Of a stretch of 64,000 bases of DNA, positions 32,311-43,959 are shown one piece after another (position 1 is the stretch's first letter; every line of letters starts with the position of its first letter). The position numbers were made by a program, and so were the translations under genes. Location: contig OX421507.1 in the NCBI GenBank assembly GCA_949126835.1, forward strand, positions 15,476,202 through 15,540,201, written 5' to 3'. The notes beneath the pieces are model-generated. The model was given only the letters and a program-made list of their open reading frames with translations. It searched no databases and had not been told where the DNA came from. Origin of the DNA: Anisus vortex (lineage: Eukaryota; Mollusca; Gastropoda; Planorbidae).

Positions 32311-32323
32311 GAATTCTTTTCAT
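32228..32323 (-). promoter_or_regulatory. Overlapping out-of-frame uORF before SKI
   Basis: An ATG 13 bases upstream of the SKI start, in a strong context (A at -3), opens a 31-codon frame ending TAG at 32228-32230, inside SKI codon territory. The SKI start itself has T at -3. Scanning ribosomes would be expected to favour the uORF, which would lower SKI translation. Confidence 0.5.
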
Positions 32324-32627
32324 TTGATTACAAAACAAAAATGAAAAAAGGATCGTCTCAAACAGAATCACACAATCAATCCAAAATACACAAGGATAAA
32401 TTATCACTTACTAATATCCATATTACCGAAGAGCGGCGTCAAGTGCCGCAACTCGACGAATGCAGAATTTGGACTGAATCGACAGTGAGTTTTAGTGGGG
32501 TGAGTTGGAGAAAAGGGAGAAGGGAATAGCGACTAAGCTAGGCCGTAAAATAGTTGGCTGTTCCGTCAGTGCGTATACCTCCGTCGAATAAGAATAAAAC
32601 TTCCGATGAATTCCCTTCAGAAAATAT

Positions 32628-32635
32628 CTTTTATA
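32628..32635 (-). promoter_or_regulatory. TATA-like box of SKI
   Basis: TATAAAAG on the minus strand, about 320 bases upstream of the SKI ATG. Initiation would be expected near 32600, giving a 5' UTR of about 290 bases. Position and sequence fit; not tested. Confidence 0.35.
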
Positions 32636-33003
32636 GTTAAATCCACACGGAACAAATCTGTCTAATTGTATTTACACGAATCTATAAGTTTATCGAGCCT
32701 TGTACATGGTTTATAATTTTATTATTATGAAGACAGCACCAGACACCAATAAGTAAACAACTTGGTGCGTCTAGTGTATCGATATACTCCCTCCACAAAA
32801 ATGTAATAATTAAAAGAATTACTAGCCGTTATATTACGAATAAATTCAGTAAAATTCCAAATAATATGTTGATATTAATTCGAATAGAAATTCTGTATAT
32901 GATCAAACTGCTCCAAATCGAATTTATCTAAGATAAACGAATTGATGATTATGCAGTGCTATTTTTGTTATGGTGGCTGATCAAAGTAAAACTGTCTCGC
33001 CTC

Positions 33004-33031
33004 TGACGTCACCACTGACGTCTCGACGTCT
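33004..33031. promoter_or_regulatory. CRE cluster upstream of SKI
   Basis: A perfect palindromic cAMP-response element TGACGTCA at 33004-33011, followed by TGACGTCT and CGACGTCT within the next 20 bases. It lies about 0.7 kb upstream of the SKI start codon in a CpG-containing stretch (32960-33130). CREB/ATF-type binding is inferred from the motif only. Confidence 0.5.
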
Positions 33032-33751
33032 GCAGCGGGCTGTTTGTGTGTTGTGTGTCGCGCGATGAATAGACCAGTCTGTTCACCGAGAATTGCAGAC
33101 CCGACTGGCAGCCTAAACACGCAATAGCTGACCCCGAGCGGTGTCATTGTGGATAAAAGCTCACAGCCGTGTCTGTGTTGAAAATGTTGAAAAGGGGAAA
33201 TCACATGGCAATAGAAGCGTGTAAGCAGTAAAAGCGTATTTGAATAGCACTTCTGCATTTCATTTATTGTACCATAAATAAAACTAGTCTTGTAGGCCTA
33301 TGAACAGATTTTGTTTTTAAATGCTATATAAAATAAATGTATACTTTTTATAGGTTTGTTGGTAATAATGAAAATGAATGTTTTATTTTAGAAATCACAT
33401 AGGCCTACTGAGTTAGGGTAGCCAGACGTCCGGCTAAAGGAGGACGTGTCCCGCTTTTTAGACTATTTATGATGAGCACCCACACGCCGTTTTTGTTGTT
33501 GTTTTTATATTATACAAGCTATAGGGCCTATATATAGATTAACATTATACGTATAATATATTATATTGAAAGAGAGGTGTGTGTGTGTAAAGGGGGGGGG
33601 GGGTGTTGTCTTATCCTGGAAACATTTCTACAACACGACCCACAGAGCTTTCAACTTTTTTTTTCTTCAAATTCATTGTATTAATAATGTTCAGAATGTG
33701 TGTCCCATCTTGTTTTATCAAACTCCCTTTAACGACACAATGACGAAAACT
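33032..33751. other. SKI upstream flank, no gene seen
   Basis: Mixed sequence with two TAGGCCTA octamers (33293, 33400), a (GT)n and a G run at 33592-33604. No coding feature recognised. Confidence 0.4.
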
Positions 33752-33759
33752 GCTGCACC

Positions 33760-34032
33760 CAGAGGCGTATTTAGGCATGTTCCACGTACATGTTCCTATG
33801 GAACAGGGGCCCCCACACAAAAGGGGCCCCCACACATTCAAAAATAAAATTTTAGTCTTTTCTTTAGGCAATTAGAATAGTGATGTTGTAGAAGCGCACA
33901 AGGAACAAATACTGTGAATGGGAAATCACGTTAGATTGTTAAGTGACACTGGCAGGGTCGAGTCCACGAGGGGGCCCCCTCATACATTTGGCCCTTGGGA
34001 ACAGAGCCCCCACAATCCTATATAGGGCCCTG
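33760..34032. mobile_element. hAT-type MITE with 8-bp target-site duplication
   Basis: Ends CAGAGGCGTATTTAGG and, on the other strand, CAGGGCCCTATATAGG (12 of 16 match). Flanked exactly by GCTGCACC at 33752-33759 and 34033-34040, the 8-bp duplication typical of hAT transposons. 273 bp, no coding capacity; internal GGGGCCCCC blocks are inverted too. Confidence 0.88.
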
Positions 34033-34040
34033 GCTGCACC

Positions 34041-36660
34041 CCCATTGTTCTTGTCGGTCTGATACCTGCCTTTGTGTTGGTCTCGTCTGCTAACATAATA
34101 TATGAAGTAACATAAGCCCATCATGGCTTCATCACATGGAAAAATATCTGCTTCTTCTCTTCTTCATTGTACTGTGGACGACCCGTTAGACCCGAGGAAA
34201 AAGTCCGAAATTTATGGGTAATTTTGAATGATCAAACGTGTGCATTAACTAGATGTAATATTTTATACATACAAAAAATAATTATAAATAGACGACTGAG
34301 TTTCATTGGAGGTATTTAGTCCAACCCTTCAGTGATGGAGGCCAATACAGACATTTACAGCATTATTTTCAGGTCAACTAATATGGTCCGTATAATGATG
34401 TTTAACGCCGTGATTTTTTTTTATGCCCCAAGAAGTAGGCATACACCCCTCTCCTCTAGCTTTCCCCCTTTTAGTGTTATATTAATATACAGGTTAAAAC
34501 CATTGAAGTTATGTTATCAGCGGCAAATGTTATCAGAACATCTGAACATGCCCACGTGAAAATATCAGCAGATAGACCATGTGTGTGTGCATTCAAAATG
34601 TGCGGAGAAGGGATGGGGGGGGGGGGGGGGACAGAGTAAAATCCCATAAGATGACAAATTATATCAGTACGGGTTGTCCATTTTATCAGAGAGGGGCTGG
34701 GGGAGGGTGAAGGGGGGGGGGTCGGTCCAGTGTTGGCTTTGGTCCACGACAACGTCCAACGATGTCAGATGAGATAAGGCACGTTTGAAAAAAAAAACAC
34801 CGCGGACACTATAGGGTCAATCTTCTGCTGACGAGGCAGCGCCGTCCCTCCGCGTTATCCGTTGTTGTTGGTTTTTTTTTTTTAAAGCTAAGGGAATGGG
34901 AAGGGGGGGGGAGGGAATACTCGAGCAGGCGGGTGCTTGACCCTTGGCCTCTATCAGAAAATGAAATACGATTACCTCGTTCGGTTGAATGCCAGGCGGG
35001 AAAGAGGCCATCATAGTCACCACTAGTTGCCGCCTGTGTGGGGGTGGGGTGGGGGGTTTGCACTAAAAGGGGTCAATAGGTCAGAGACAACCTCCCCCCC
35101 CCCCCTTTCAACTAATCTCTTGGCGAGACAGCCCTGAGGCGTGGCCCGGGGTGTCAAAACACGGGCTATGGCTGGCTGGCTGGCTGGATGTTTACGGCTG
35201 ACCCTAAGTTCAGGGTCACTGGCAGTCTGGGGGGGGGGGACTTTTTTTCTTAATTTAAAAAAAAGGGGCTATTGATAAACGGGCCGCTAATACGGCAGTA
35301 ATGCGTCACGGATGGAAGGTAATCTACTCTGACAGCACCGCGATTCGCCCACGATCCTCAGTCGTTTGACCACCACACACACATTAAGATAACTCCGTGA
35401 GGGAGAGAGAGAGAGAGAGAGATAGTGAGACAGGGGGGAGAGAGCGAGGGAGATCCTTCAGGCATGTCAAAGAAATTTATCAACGTTCATAAATAGTAAT
35501 GGTAAAACTAGAGTGACGCTTTATTAATGTATTTTTTTTTTAAATTTTTTTTTGCAAAGAGACAAAGTATTGAATAAGGAATTCCTTATATTATACGGTA
35601 TTTCATAATGTGTAATTTAAGATTCGGGAATCCCCCCCAAAAAAGACGGTAAATAAAACCAAAACAATATTACGGCCAATTACAAGGCGAACGTGGACAT
35701 CAGTCACAATGTCAATAGGCCTCCTAGGCTACTTTTTGGTGTAGTTTCTGTAGACATTTTTATGTTGTTGAACCCACAAAGTTGCCATCTTGGTACTTGT
35801 AACTTGGTACAAACATGATAACACAGTATCAAGAACATTTCTGCATCCATCATAGTAAATCAGATTCACAAATTATCTTGTTTGAAGTTTGAAGTCGTGT
35901 AGGGCCTACATCTAGTATTATAGTAAATGTCACAAAAACAAGCTTCTAGTCAATCACTCCAAATTATTTTTTAGTAATAATTTGTTATACTCAATTTATT
36001 ACAACTTTTATACGCAATATGTAATTTGCAGTAAGCCAACAACATCTTCTAATAGTTTCCCCCCACTTATCTTGGTCTGCTTGTACATGTATAGCCAATC
36101 AAAGAGCCGCCAGAACAGAGCCTGGGGAAACGCAGGTCAGTCCTGAAATCCTGTGCGTTCTCATTGACCAGACTTCTACGTTGGAATGGTGACTTGCGGA
36201 AGACCCTTTAGCTTGAGCTGCCCTGAGTTCTTTTAGTGTGGATGAATTTTTCCCGGGGATGACGGTACAGGATGTGTGAACGATGGGACAGCTCTAATAG
36301 ATGAGACGACAGTATCAACATCATCATTAGTCTTTAGGCTTGAGAGGAACATAGGCCTATGTCATATGTCCAGGCACGCCACCCTTCACGGTCTCTGAAC
36401 TCTGAGCTTCATTCCAGGTTTTTGCCTACATCCTTTGTAATACTGCTTATGCAACTTGTGCGCCATTTAACTGGTCCAGTCTATAACTTGTCTGGCTGTT
36501 TCAATAACCTTTTCTGATCTTTTCCATCTGCTCCATTCTCCCAATAATCTGACCGCATATTGTTTTTGGCTACACACCATCCATAAACAGCGGTTTTCTA
36601 CCCCCATCAAACCACCGGACAACAAACGTTGGTGGTCTTGCGTGGTGCTATTACCGTGTT
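34041..36660. other. Repeat-poor to G-rich stretch, no gene seen
   Basis: Contains several G or C runs of 10 or more (34614-34629, 34713, 35095-35105, 35231), (GGCT)n near 35168, (GA)n at 35404-35422 and otherwise unrecognised sequence. Short ORFs here are proline-rich translations of G/C runs. Confidence 0.4.
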
Positions 36661-37179
36661 GACTTGCCACCAGTGGAATTATTCTTTTATTAACGGATTA
36701 TCTTTTTTCCATAAGAAAAAGGACAGAAGGCGAAAGAAAATCTGAAGAGTTGAAGGAGGAAAGAATTTTTTTGACATTGTAGTTGTCAACCAAACGTCTC
36801 ATTATGTGGCAAGGATATTACCTGCCATGGGCTCAGTATTAACAATGCGAGGCGTGGCCTTCGAGACAGTCGCGAATAGGCGACCACTGGGTGTTGGTGG
36901 TTAGTGATTATACTTAAATAAAGATTTGTATGTCTTTTGTTGTGACCAGGGAAATGTTCCCTTTTTTAAAGTATCCATCCAGTCTCCGGTAGAAGCTTTC
37001 CTGACACTAAAGTCTGAATATTTGTTAAGCCTGTGTTCGTTTTCGTCGGTTTTATTAACATATTGCTTTAATGGTCTCCGGAAGGAGAGGATCACCTGTC
37101 TTCTGGGGATGGCGGGTGGGAGAGAAGACAGGTCGTGATGGTACCCCCAAGATCCACATAGCTGTGATGAGTATCCAAC

Positions 37180-37925
37180 ATGATGTGGAAGTGATAGAGA
37201 AAGCTTTAGACGTAACTACGTATTTACATAGAAATAAAATTGATTTGGTAACAGTTTCTCATTTGATTCAACATTTTGAAAGAGAAATTTAAAAAAATTG
37301 AATAATTACTTATTTGAATTACTTTGAAGTTTTAACAGATTGAGAATAGTGAAACTCAAATGTGTTATTACTATTGACTGTAAACAACCTATACAAAATG
37401 TAGAGGATTATGAAATACTGAAGGCCCCTAAAAATTCCCTGTTGAAACGTCATAATAGATTGTGTCAAAAAATAGCATAACTAAGAAATTTCAACATTGT
37501 AAAAGAGTGGCTTCCAAAATTACCTGTTTCAACCCAAAGCACATTAGCAAAGATGATAATGTGACAAATTATTCATCTTTAGCAGTCGGTATGTACTCGA
37601 ATGTCATTGAAAGTCGAACTGAAATTGTTCAAGAATTTGGAGAGACATACAACGAAATAATTATATTAGTGCTTTCAATTATGAGAATCACAGCGTCGAT
37701 GAAATGGCCACAAACATAGCAATGAAATTCATAATCGCAAATTGCATGTTCCATTTATCACAGCCTGGCACAATGTATCACATTGTGTAACTTTAAAACA
37801 ATAAGCCTCACTGGTGTGGAACGCTCTTTCAGCCCACTGAAATTCTTAAAAGCTTATACCCACGTTCTACAAATGGGCTTGAAAAGATTGTCTTTTATAC
37901 ATTACAATAAATATATTATTGTTTG
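37180..37925 (+). pseudogene. hAT transposase remnant (ZMYM-like type)
   Basis: Fragments in several frames. The clearest is 37820-37915, reading GVERSFSPLKFLKAYT and later LKRLSF, which is the hAT C-terminal dimerisation signature ([SA]-x-ERSFSxLKxIKxxxRSxMxxxRLSxLALL). Upstream pieces (HDVEVIEKALDVTTYLHRNK at 37175-37290; 37500-37720) fit the body of such a transposase. Stops and frameshifts make it non-functional. Confidence 0.6.
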
Positions 37926-38039
37926 TCACCATTAGGTTATCAGTGTTTATATTTAAAAAATAGGTACCGAAAAAAAAACGGATAATCATAATGGATTTAA
38001 TTAATTGAAACTTTTTATTTTGTTAGTAAAGTACCCTTC

Positions 38040-38267
38040 GGACCAAACTGATCATAGGGCTGGTGAAGCAGCGTTCACCAGTTTCTGTGACCACGGCATA
38101 CTATGGGATTTTGTGGCCAGCACAATGAACAGCCGCTTTACTTTACCCCAACTGAAGTCAGGTACCCATCAGATCTGGCTAGTCTCAAGGAAAAAATTCT
38201 AGTCTCCACCAGGATTCGAACCTTCGGATCACCTGCCGAACGCGCTGCCGCTCGACCACCGCGCCCC
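38040..38267 (-). mobile_element. tRNA-headed SINE, intact promoter boxes
   Basis: Read on the minus strand it opens GGGGCGCGGTGGTCGAGCGG, an A box in tRNA context, and has the perfect B box GGTTCGAATCC (complement of 38212-38222). The body matches the other SINE copies (GGTACCTGACTTC, 'gccatggccaca..' equivalents) and it ends near 38040. This is the copy with the best-preserved tRNA-like head. Confidence 0.85.
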
Positions 38268-38603
38268 ATTTTTTAATTTGACCATTGGGGAATTTTCCTC
38301 GTGTTCTCGCCCCCACTGGGGCTACGCCACTGATAACAAACTATATAGTCATTGATCAGCTGTCACGTGACTTTTTATTGGCCAGACTGCACACATACAC
38401 ACAAAAAAACAACAGCTTTTCTTTGTTATACTCCATACAAATAAAACAACTTACACAATCTCAACACGGATACAAGACATTTCTACCACTGACCTATATC
38501 AAATAGAACTATAGTACGGCGGGAACAAATTTAACAGCCATTAACTAATGGGTGGTGAACGTCGAAGTTACATACACCCTACCACCACTCACACACACAT
38601 CAC

Positions 38604-38837
38604 CAGGGGCGAAGCCACAGGGGGGGGGGGCTGAGGGGGGCTAAGCCCCCCCCCCTGGAATTTTAAAAAAAATATTTTGTTCAATTGATTTTTTAAAAAT
38701 ATGCACTAAATTCGCTAAAAATTTGGTAAATCTTTGTCACGCGAAAGTTTAGCCCCCCCCCCCCCCCTTGTATTTGGTAAATATTTGGCACGCGAAAGTT
38801 CAGCCCCCCCTGGAAAAAATTACTGGCTTCGCCCCTG
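38604..38837. mobile_element. hAT-type MITE with perfect 8-bp target-site duplication
   Basis: 14-bp perfect terminal inverted repeats CAGGGGCGAAGCCA (38604-38617 and complement 38824-38837). Flanked by CACATCAC on both sides (38596-38603 and 38838-38845). Inside, long G and C runs form opposite arms, and a module with TTTGGTAAAT..CACGCGAAAGTT is present twice in tandem. No coding capacity. Confidence 0.92.
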
Positions 38838-39299
38838 CACATCACACACTACACACACATCACAAACACACATACCTACACATATACCTATATATTACGT
38901 GTGTGTTTGTATAGTAAAAATAATTTGTAACATCAACGGATAGTCTACAATTACATTTTTTTTTAAAAGTATTTAAAAAAAGGAAGACCGGCTTCATTGT
39001 GCGAGTTTTATTGATTTGCTTTCCAGAAAGTCAGGAGCAGGCCCAGCCGTCTTTGTTATTATAATATAATATTGTCGTTTGGTATTGTCAGGCGAGCAAC
39101 TTCCTGGTCCTGGTGTTCTCTCTCATCCTCATGCTTCATGTTTCTCGCCTTATTACTTAATACTGGCTTTTCTTTTTTTTTCTTTCTTTCTTCTCTTTTC
39201 ATTTCATGTTCCTTTTCTTGTCTGTCTTAGCACACACACACACACACACATACACTCCCAGTTTCACGTGGGGGGGGGGGGGGGCGGGGCTATGGTCTT

Positions 39300-41255
39300 G
39301 TAAAGGTGATGGGAGGCGGCATCAAGGGTTAAAAATAATAATATAAAAAAGTGAACATAATAAAAAAAAATGTCAATAATATTTTAGAATAAGAGAGAGA
39401 AAGAGAAAAAAAAAAGGGTGACAGAGAGCGCATTGTTATTCTCTATATAGATCTATGTCAGTGACACTCAGTCACAAAGGCCTACACACACACACACACA
39501 CACGCAGGCTTTAATCTATATCGTAGATTCTCAACCTTTTGTCGGCTCACCGACCCCTTTTACAATTTTTTTTCGCTTATCGCCCCCCAACTTTTTTTTA
39601 GCGCCCACTTCCCCCACCCCTCATGAAGCTAAACTAGTTTCCGCATTATTTTTTTTAGGCTGACAAGATTTGAGTGCTTATTTATTGTCTTTAAAAAAAC
39701 TGAAAAGGAAACTTTTTGTAAGAATTAATAGATCAAAAAATTACATAAACAAGAGGCTGTATAAAAATCAATATTAATATGAATCGTTTTCATTGTGTGT
39801 TGCTAGTAGTTTGTCTATATTTGTTTCAATTTTGGTTGCAAAAGCCGTAGGTCTCCTCACTTCACTATTTGCAGCTTGTTGTTTTTTTTTTTTGTTTTTT
39901 TTTTGTACAACCGAATGATATTAGCATAAAATCCACTTTCCACAAAAGAGGGTGATAAGAATGCAATACAAAATTGTTGCCAAAACTCACAGACCTAGAG
40001 AAACTGATTGAAAAGAAATCGAAATTGAAATAATGGCATTTGCCTTTAAAAAAAACTCGAGCACCGAAAACAAGACAGTCATCTTTTGCGAACCAACGCC
40101 CCTCTGTGTGCTGTAGCCATCACTTGTTGTAGTCCTCGTCAATGAACAATGAACAATGTTTATATTTGCGACATAGTACATCAGTACAATAAAGGCATAG
40201 TCAAAGACATAACAAGAAAATAATAACATTGACAAACAATATAAAATTATATCGAGACAATAATAGTAATACAGATATTAATAATAATTAAAATAATAAT
40301 TAATTAATTTAATGTATCAATGCAAAGCTGTCTAAAAAATCATTGAATACATTACTTATTTGTGAACTGCTGTTGTATTATTGTAGTGAGCGCTACAGAC
40401 AATAACCAAGACTTTTAGTAAATAAATGTTGTCAAACAATAGACAGCCAATACATCTGGAACAGACTACATTTTTTTAACTACAACATCAATCCAAATAC
40501 GCCATACCATCGCCGCTGGGTCAATTTCTTTTACACTAAAAAGTCTTCAAGTACAATAATTAGTCTAATAGATTTATATATTTTTTTTTTCGCAATGGGC
40601 AAATATTCTCTTTTTTTTTTTACTCAAATAAACGTAAGCTAAAAGTAAAGCTTGATTGTCTATTAGCGTGGATTCATCCAGTTACATAGAAAATTGTGAT
40701 GTCTTTTGGTAATCTCAAAATGTACTCTAAATCAGGGATCGGCAATCAAGGTAACGCTTTCCAGACTTGGCACGCACAGCGATTTTCAATGGCACGCGAG
40801 AGACCTCTAAGAGGTGGGGTTTTTTTAATTGATAAAAATAGCATTTTCCGGTTCTGAATGAGTAAAACTGACTGTTGAAGCCGATGTTTCTGACACATTT
40901 CACAATTGAATCAAATGTGGAAACATTGTTTAATTAAAGGGAGATAATTAACCCATTTCATTTGTGCTAATATTTCTCATATGTTTTTTTTTCTTTAACA
41001 AAAATAAATGGCTGACAATTTATAACTTAAAAATGATCAAACTGTAAATAGTATTTGAAAATTATATAAATATTATATGACTAAGAATATATATGTATAT
41101 TTTAAACATTACATTAACTACCCAGTCTGTATGATTACTTCGTATTTATTCCGTTTCATGATAATGTTATTATACTGTTAATCGCTCTTGATGTTCCGGT
41201 AGTGATAATCTAAACGCATTAGGACATCACAGTAAAACTGAGATCAAAATATTAT
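39300..41255. other. Degenerate hAT-like ends, AT-rich filler
   Basis: 39527-39610 (GATTCTCAACCTTTTGTCGG...) and 40735-40800 (CAGGGATCGGCAATC...GGCACGC) look like ends of hAT-type elements, whose termini often read CAG-x-GG-[TA]TCxGCAAC or TTCTCAACC. I could not pair them with opposite ends. No gene seen. Confidence 0.35.
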
Positions 41256-41261
41256 TATTTG

Positions 41262-41345
41262 TAGAAATTAGGGCGACAGGGATCGGAATAGAACACGCGA
41301 CGTGTCGGTTGACAGTCCGGTAAACTAACCACAAGACAGCCGGCC
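41262..41345 (-). mobile_element. tRNA-like SINE head
   Basis: On the minus strand: TGTCTTGTGGTTAGTTTACC (A-box-like), 'ggactgtcaaccgacacg', and GTGTTCTATTCCG (B-box-like). Resembles the head at 30790-30855. Degenerate. Confidence 0.5.
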
Positions 41346-41615
41346 GCAATGACCATACTTCTTCGAAAAGTCATTGCGATTCTTATTAGTATAATTGTAT
41401 GTAGGCCTACTTTGGGGGGGGGGGGGGGGGTATCAGATATTTAATAGCACTTGCATTTCATCAAAAAACTAATCGAGTCAAATAGCTGAGGTGTTCAAAT
41501 TATATCAGGTACATTTGTACCGCCCACTTGCCTTTCACCGCCCCTTAATCGCCCCTGGGAACGTCAGCGCCTCCCCTAATGCTTTTTGCCCCCCAAAGAT
41601 TTGGATTGTTCTTTT

Positions 41616-42074
41616 TTTAAAGACCAAGTGAAGAGCTTTTTATCAAAATTGAGTTAACATTTGATTTTGATAGTAAATAGTGTATTCAGTATCTGAATGT
41701 TAAAAAAAACATTTATACAAAATATCAAAGATACATTTTAAGTAATTAGTTCAATACTTGCACTTAAATGTGTGTGTTTTTCGGATGATTACTCCAAATC
41801 TCGTAGCCATTTGAGATGTTTTTATTTCCGGCAATATAGGAAAGTGACGTAACATAAAGGATTCCGACTAGGAAAAATGAATATTGTCACGTGTTTTGAA
41901 TCTATTGCCACATGTTTTGAATCTTTTCCCGGTTCTTATTTTTAACAAAATGGTTAAATATAGATTTATAGCGTCTATTTTTATTTATTTATTTCCCTTG
42001 TGATACGTCACTGCCGTATGAGGCTATTCCAAATCTCGTTCCTTTGAGAAAAACCTCTTCACTTGGTCTTTAAA
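41616..42074. mobile_element. MITE with 20-bp perfect terminal inverted repeats
   Basis: TTTAAAGACCAAGTGAAGAG at 41616-41635 is exactly the reverse complement of 42055-42074; similarity extends about 10 bases further inward. 459 bp, no coding capacity. Inside, CCAAATCTCGT occurs twice (41792, 42029) and GTGACGTA faces TACGTCAC. The target duplication is unclear because the ends are palindromic (TTTAAA); TTAA or TA are both possible. Confidence 0.85.
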
Positions 42075-42310
42075 TTACACATAAGTGAAATTTAAAAAAA
42101 AAGCTTTTTTTTTTTTACTAAATGAGAATTTTAAAAGCTAAATAAAGAACCATAATGTATAGATTTAAACATTAAAAAATTAATAATACATTATGATTAT
42201 CTCAATATCTCTCTTCTTCTTTATCCACCGTTTTCTTTTTTGAAATATAATGATTATCTCCCTTATTTTATTTTTTCTGCAAAAAACAGAAGATAATAGC
42301 ATAAAAAACT

Positions 42311-42700
42311 AAAGCAAGCGGTCCATGTATATTATAGTCTATGAGAAAATCATAGCCATTAAATAAAACGGAACTTGTATATCAATAACTTTATTTCCTG
42401 TATAGCAATTACTTTATTTATAATCGGGAATTCCGAAAATCAGTGTTTCAAGTCATCATATAGCAGAAATACTAAAGCAAGCGGTCCATGTATATTATAG
42501 TCTATGGTTTGTCTAAATGTTTCCGCTTAGATAAATTTCGATTAAAATTTTAAATTTTCACTGAGAAAACCATATCGATTAAATAAAACGGAAGTGCACT
42601 GTGCACTGTACAAAAGGGAATCGGGATTTCCGAAAAGAAGTCATTCGAGTCATCAAATAGCAGAAATATTAAAGCAAGCTGTCCATCTTATTATCGTATT
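42311..42700 (+). repeat. Dispersed repeat, two copies in tandem plus partial third
   Basis: Copies begin AAAGCAAGCGGTCCATGTAT at 42311 and 42474, and AAAGCAAGCTGTCCAT at 42671. Shared blocks include TTAAATAAAACGGAA, AATCGGGA.TTCCGAAAA and CATCA.ATAGCAGAAATA. A related copy lies at 49573-49705. Family unknown. Confidence 0.8.
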
Positions 42701-43350
42701 TGGTTCAAACTCGAGCTATTCGTCAGTTAACCAAATAATGGAAACACAACGCGAATGATAGTAATATTCTACTCCTATAGCTGATTATAATTCACATATC
42801 CATACGCCCCCCCCCCCCCACCCGTACTACCCCACATTTCTCCCTACCTCGAAGCTGGCGAGCATCTAGTCTAGAATAGCTTTGTTAACTATGGCACTAT
42901 GCTATCTCCAGAAAAGTGCATTTCAAAACACTCACACACACACAGACACACATTCTTCCCACAAACATATTTTATTTCAACCTTTTTGTTTTGAAGATAG
43001 CCACAACAAAGCCGATTTATTTGCGTTTTCAGCACGCATAACATGTTTTGGGTTACAGTCGATGATGCCATAACACTGACAGCACTGACGCCATAACACT
43101 GACACGTCTGACGCCATAACAAATGCTACAGTGTTATTTTGCCCTGCCGTATTAGTTTTCACTCTATAAACACAAATACAACTCGAATACAAATAATACA
43201 CAAAAAACTATGTAAAACACAAATCAAACCAAGTTCGTGTGAGAGCTATATGCACTCCTTTATTTTGATTGTGCTTCTCCTCCCCCACCCTTCCCAGGCT
43301 TGACTATGTTCTCTTATACACCCCCCCTTTTTTTCACACAAATTTTACAC
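42701..43350. other. No gene seen
   Basis: Mixed sequence with a C run (42807-42819), (CA)n and three spaced copies of GACGCCATAACACTGACA-type sequence at 43065-43115. No coding content recognised. Confidence 0.4.
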
Positions 43351-43351
43351 T

Positions 43352-43703
43352 ATTCCCTGTAAGTATAATATTCCCTGTAAGTATAATATTCCCTGTAAGT
43401 ATAATATTCCCTGTAAGTATAATATTCCCTGTAAGTGTAATATTCCCTGTAAGTATAATATTCCCTATAAGTATAATATTCCCTGTAAGTATAATATTCC
43501 CTGTAAGTATAATATTCCCTGTAAGTATAATATTCCCTGTAAGTATAATATTCCCTGTAAGTATAATATTCCCTGTAAGTATAATATTCCCTGTAAGTAT
43601 AATATTCCCTGTAAGTATAATATTCCCTGTAAGTATAATATTCCCTGTAAGTATAATATTCCCTGTAAGTATAATATTCCCTGTAAGTATAATATTCCCT
43701 AAC
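43352..43703 (+). repeat. 18-bp minisatellite, about 19 copies, splice-donor-like unit
   Basis: Unit ATTCCCTGTAAGTATAAT, nearly invariant apart from single-base variants (GTGTAAT at about 43436, CCCTATAAG at about 43466). Because 18 is a multiple of 3 it gives an open frame repeating FPVSII; this is a repeat, not a gene. Every unit contains GTAAGTAT, the best match to the 5' end of U1 snRNA. Confidence 0.97.
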
Positions 43704-43959
43704 AGTTATGCTACTTTCTCTATACCCGGTATGTTATATCCTCACTTTAATGAGTTTTCCGCTACCCCCTCCCCCACCCTTATTTTTCTCATTGCTTCGT
43801 ATTTTAATGTGCAGTTAAGTTAACTTTTATTATCCGTCTCTCTCTCTCTTCCACTCTGTATTCCTGTTTGTCTCTCTCCTCTTGTCCGTCTCTCCATATC
43901 TCGAAATTCACACGTTTTAAGGTTTCATTTTCTATCTTGTTGAACGTAAATACATTAAA

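Noticed and set aside
34477..35063. Proline/serine-rich frames
   Set aside because: They are translations of G and C runs.
38195..38267. A genuine tRNA gene on the minus strand
   Set aside because: A and B boxes are good but the 3' side does not fold back to the 5' end and continues into the shared SINE body.
36671..38333. CAGTGG at 36672 as the left end of the hAT remnant
   Set aside because: Only six bases match the right end and the flanking 8-mers differ (CTTGCCAC versus ATAACAAA).
43269..43823. 184-residue open frame repeating FPVSII
   Set aside because: It is the translation of the 18-bp minisatellite with flanks; 18 is divisible by 3, so the frame stays open. No start context, splice site or domain.
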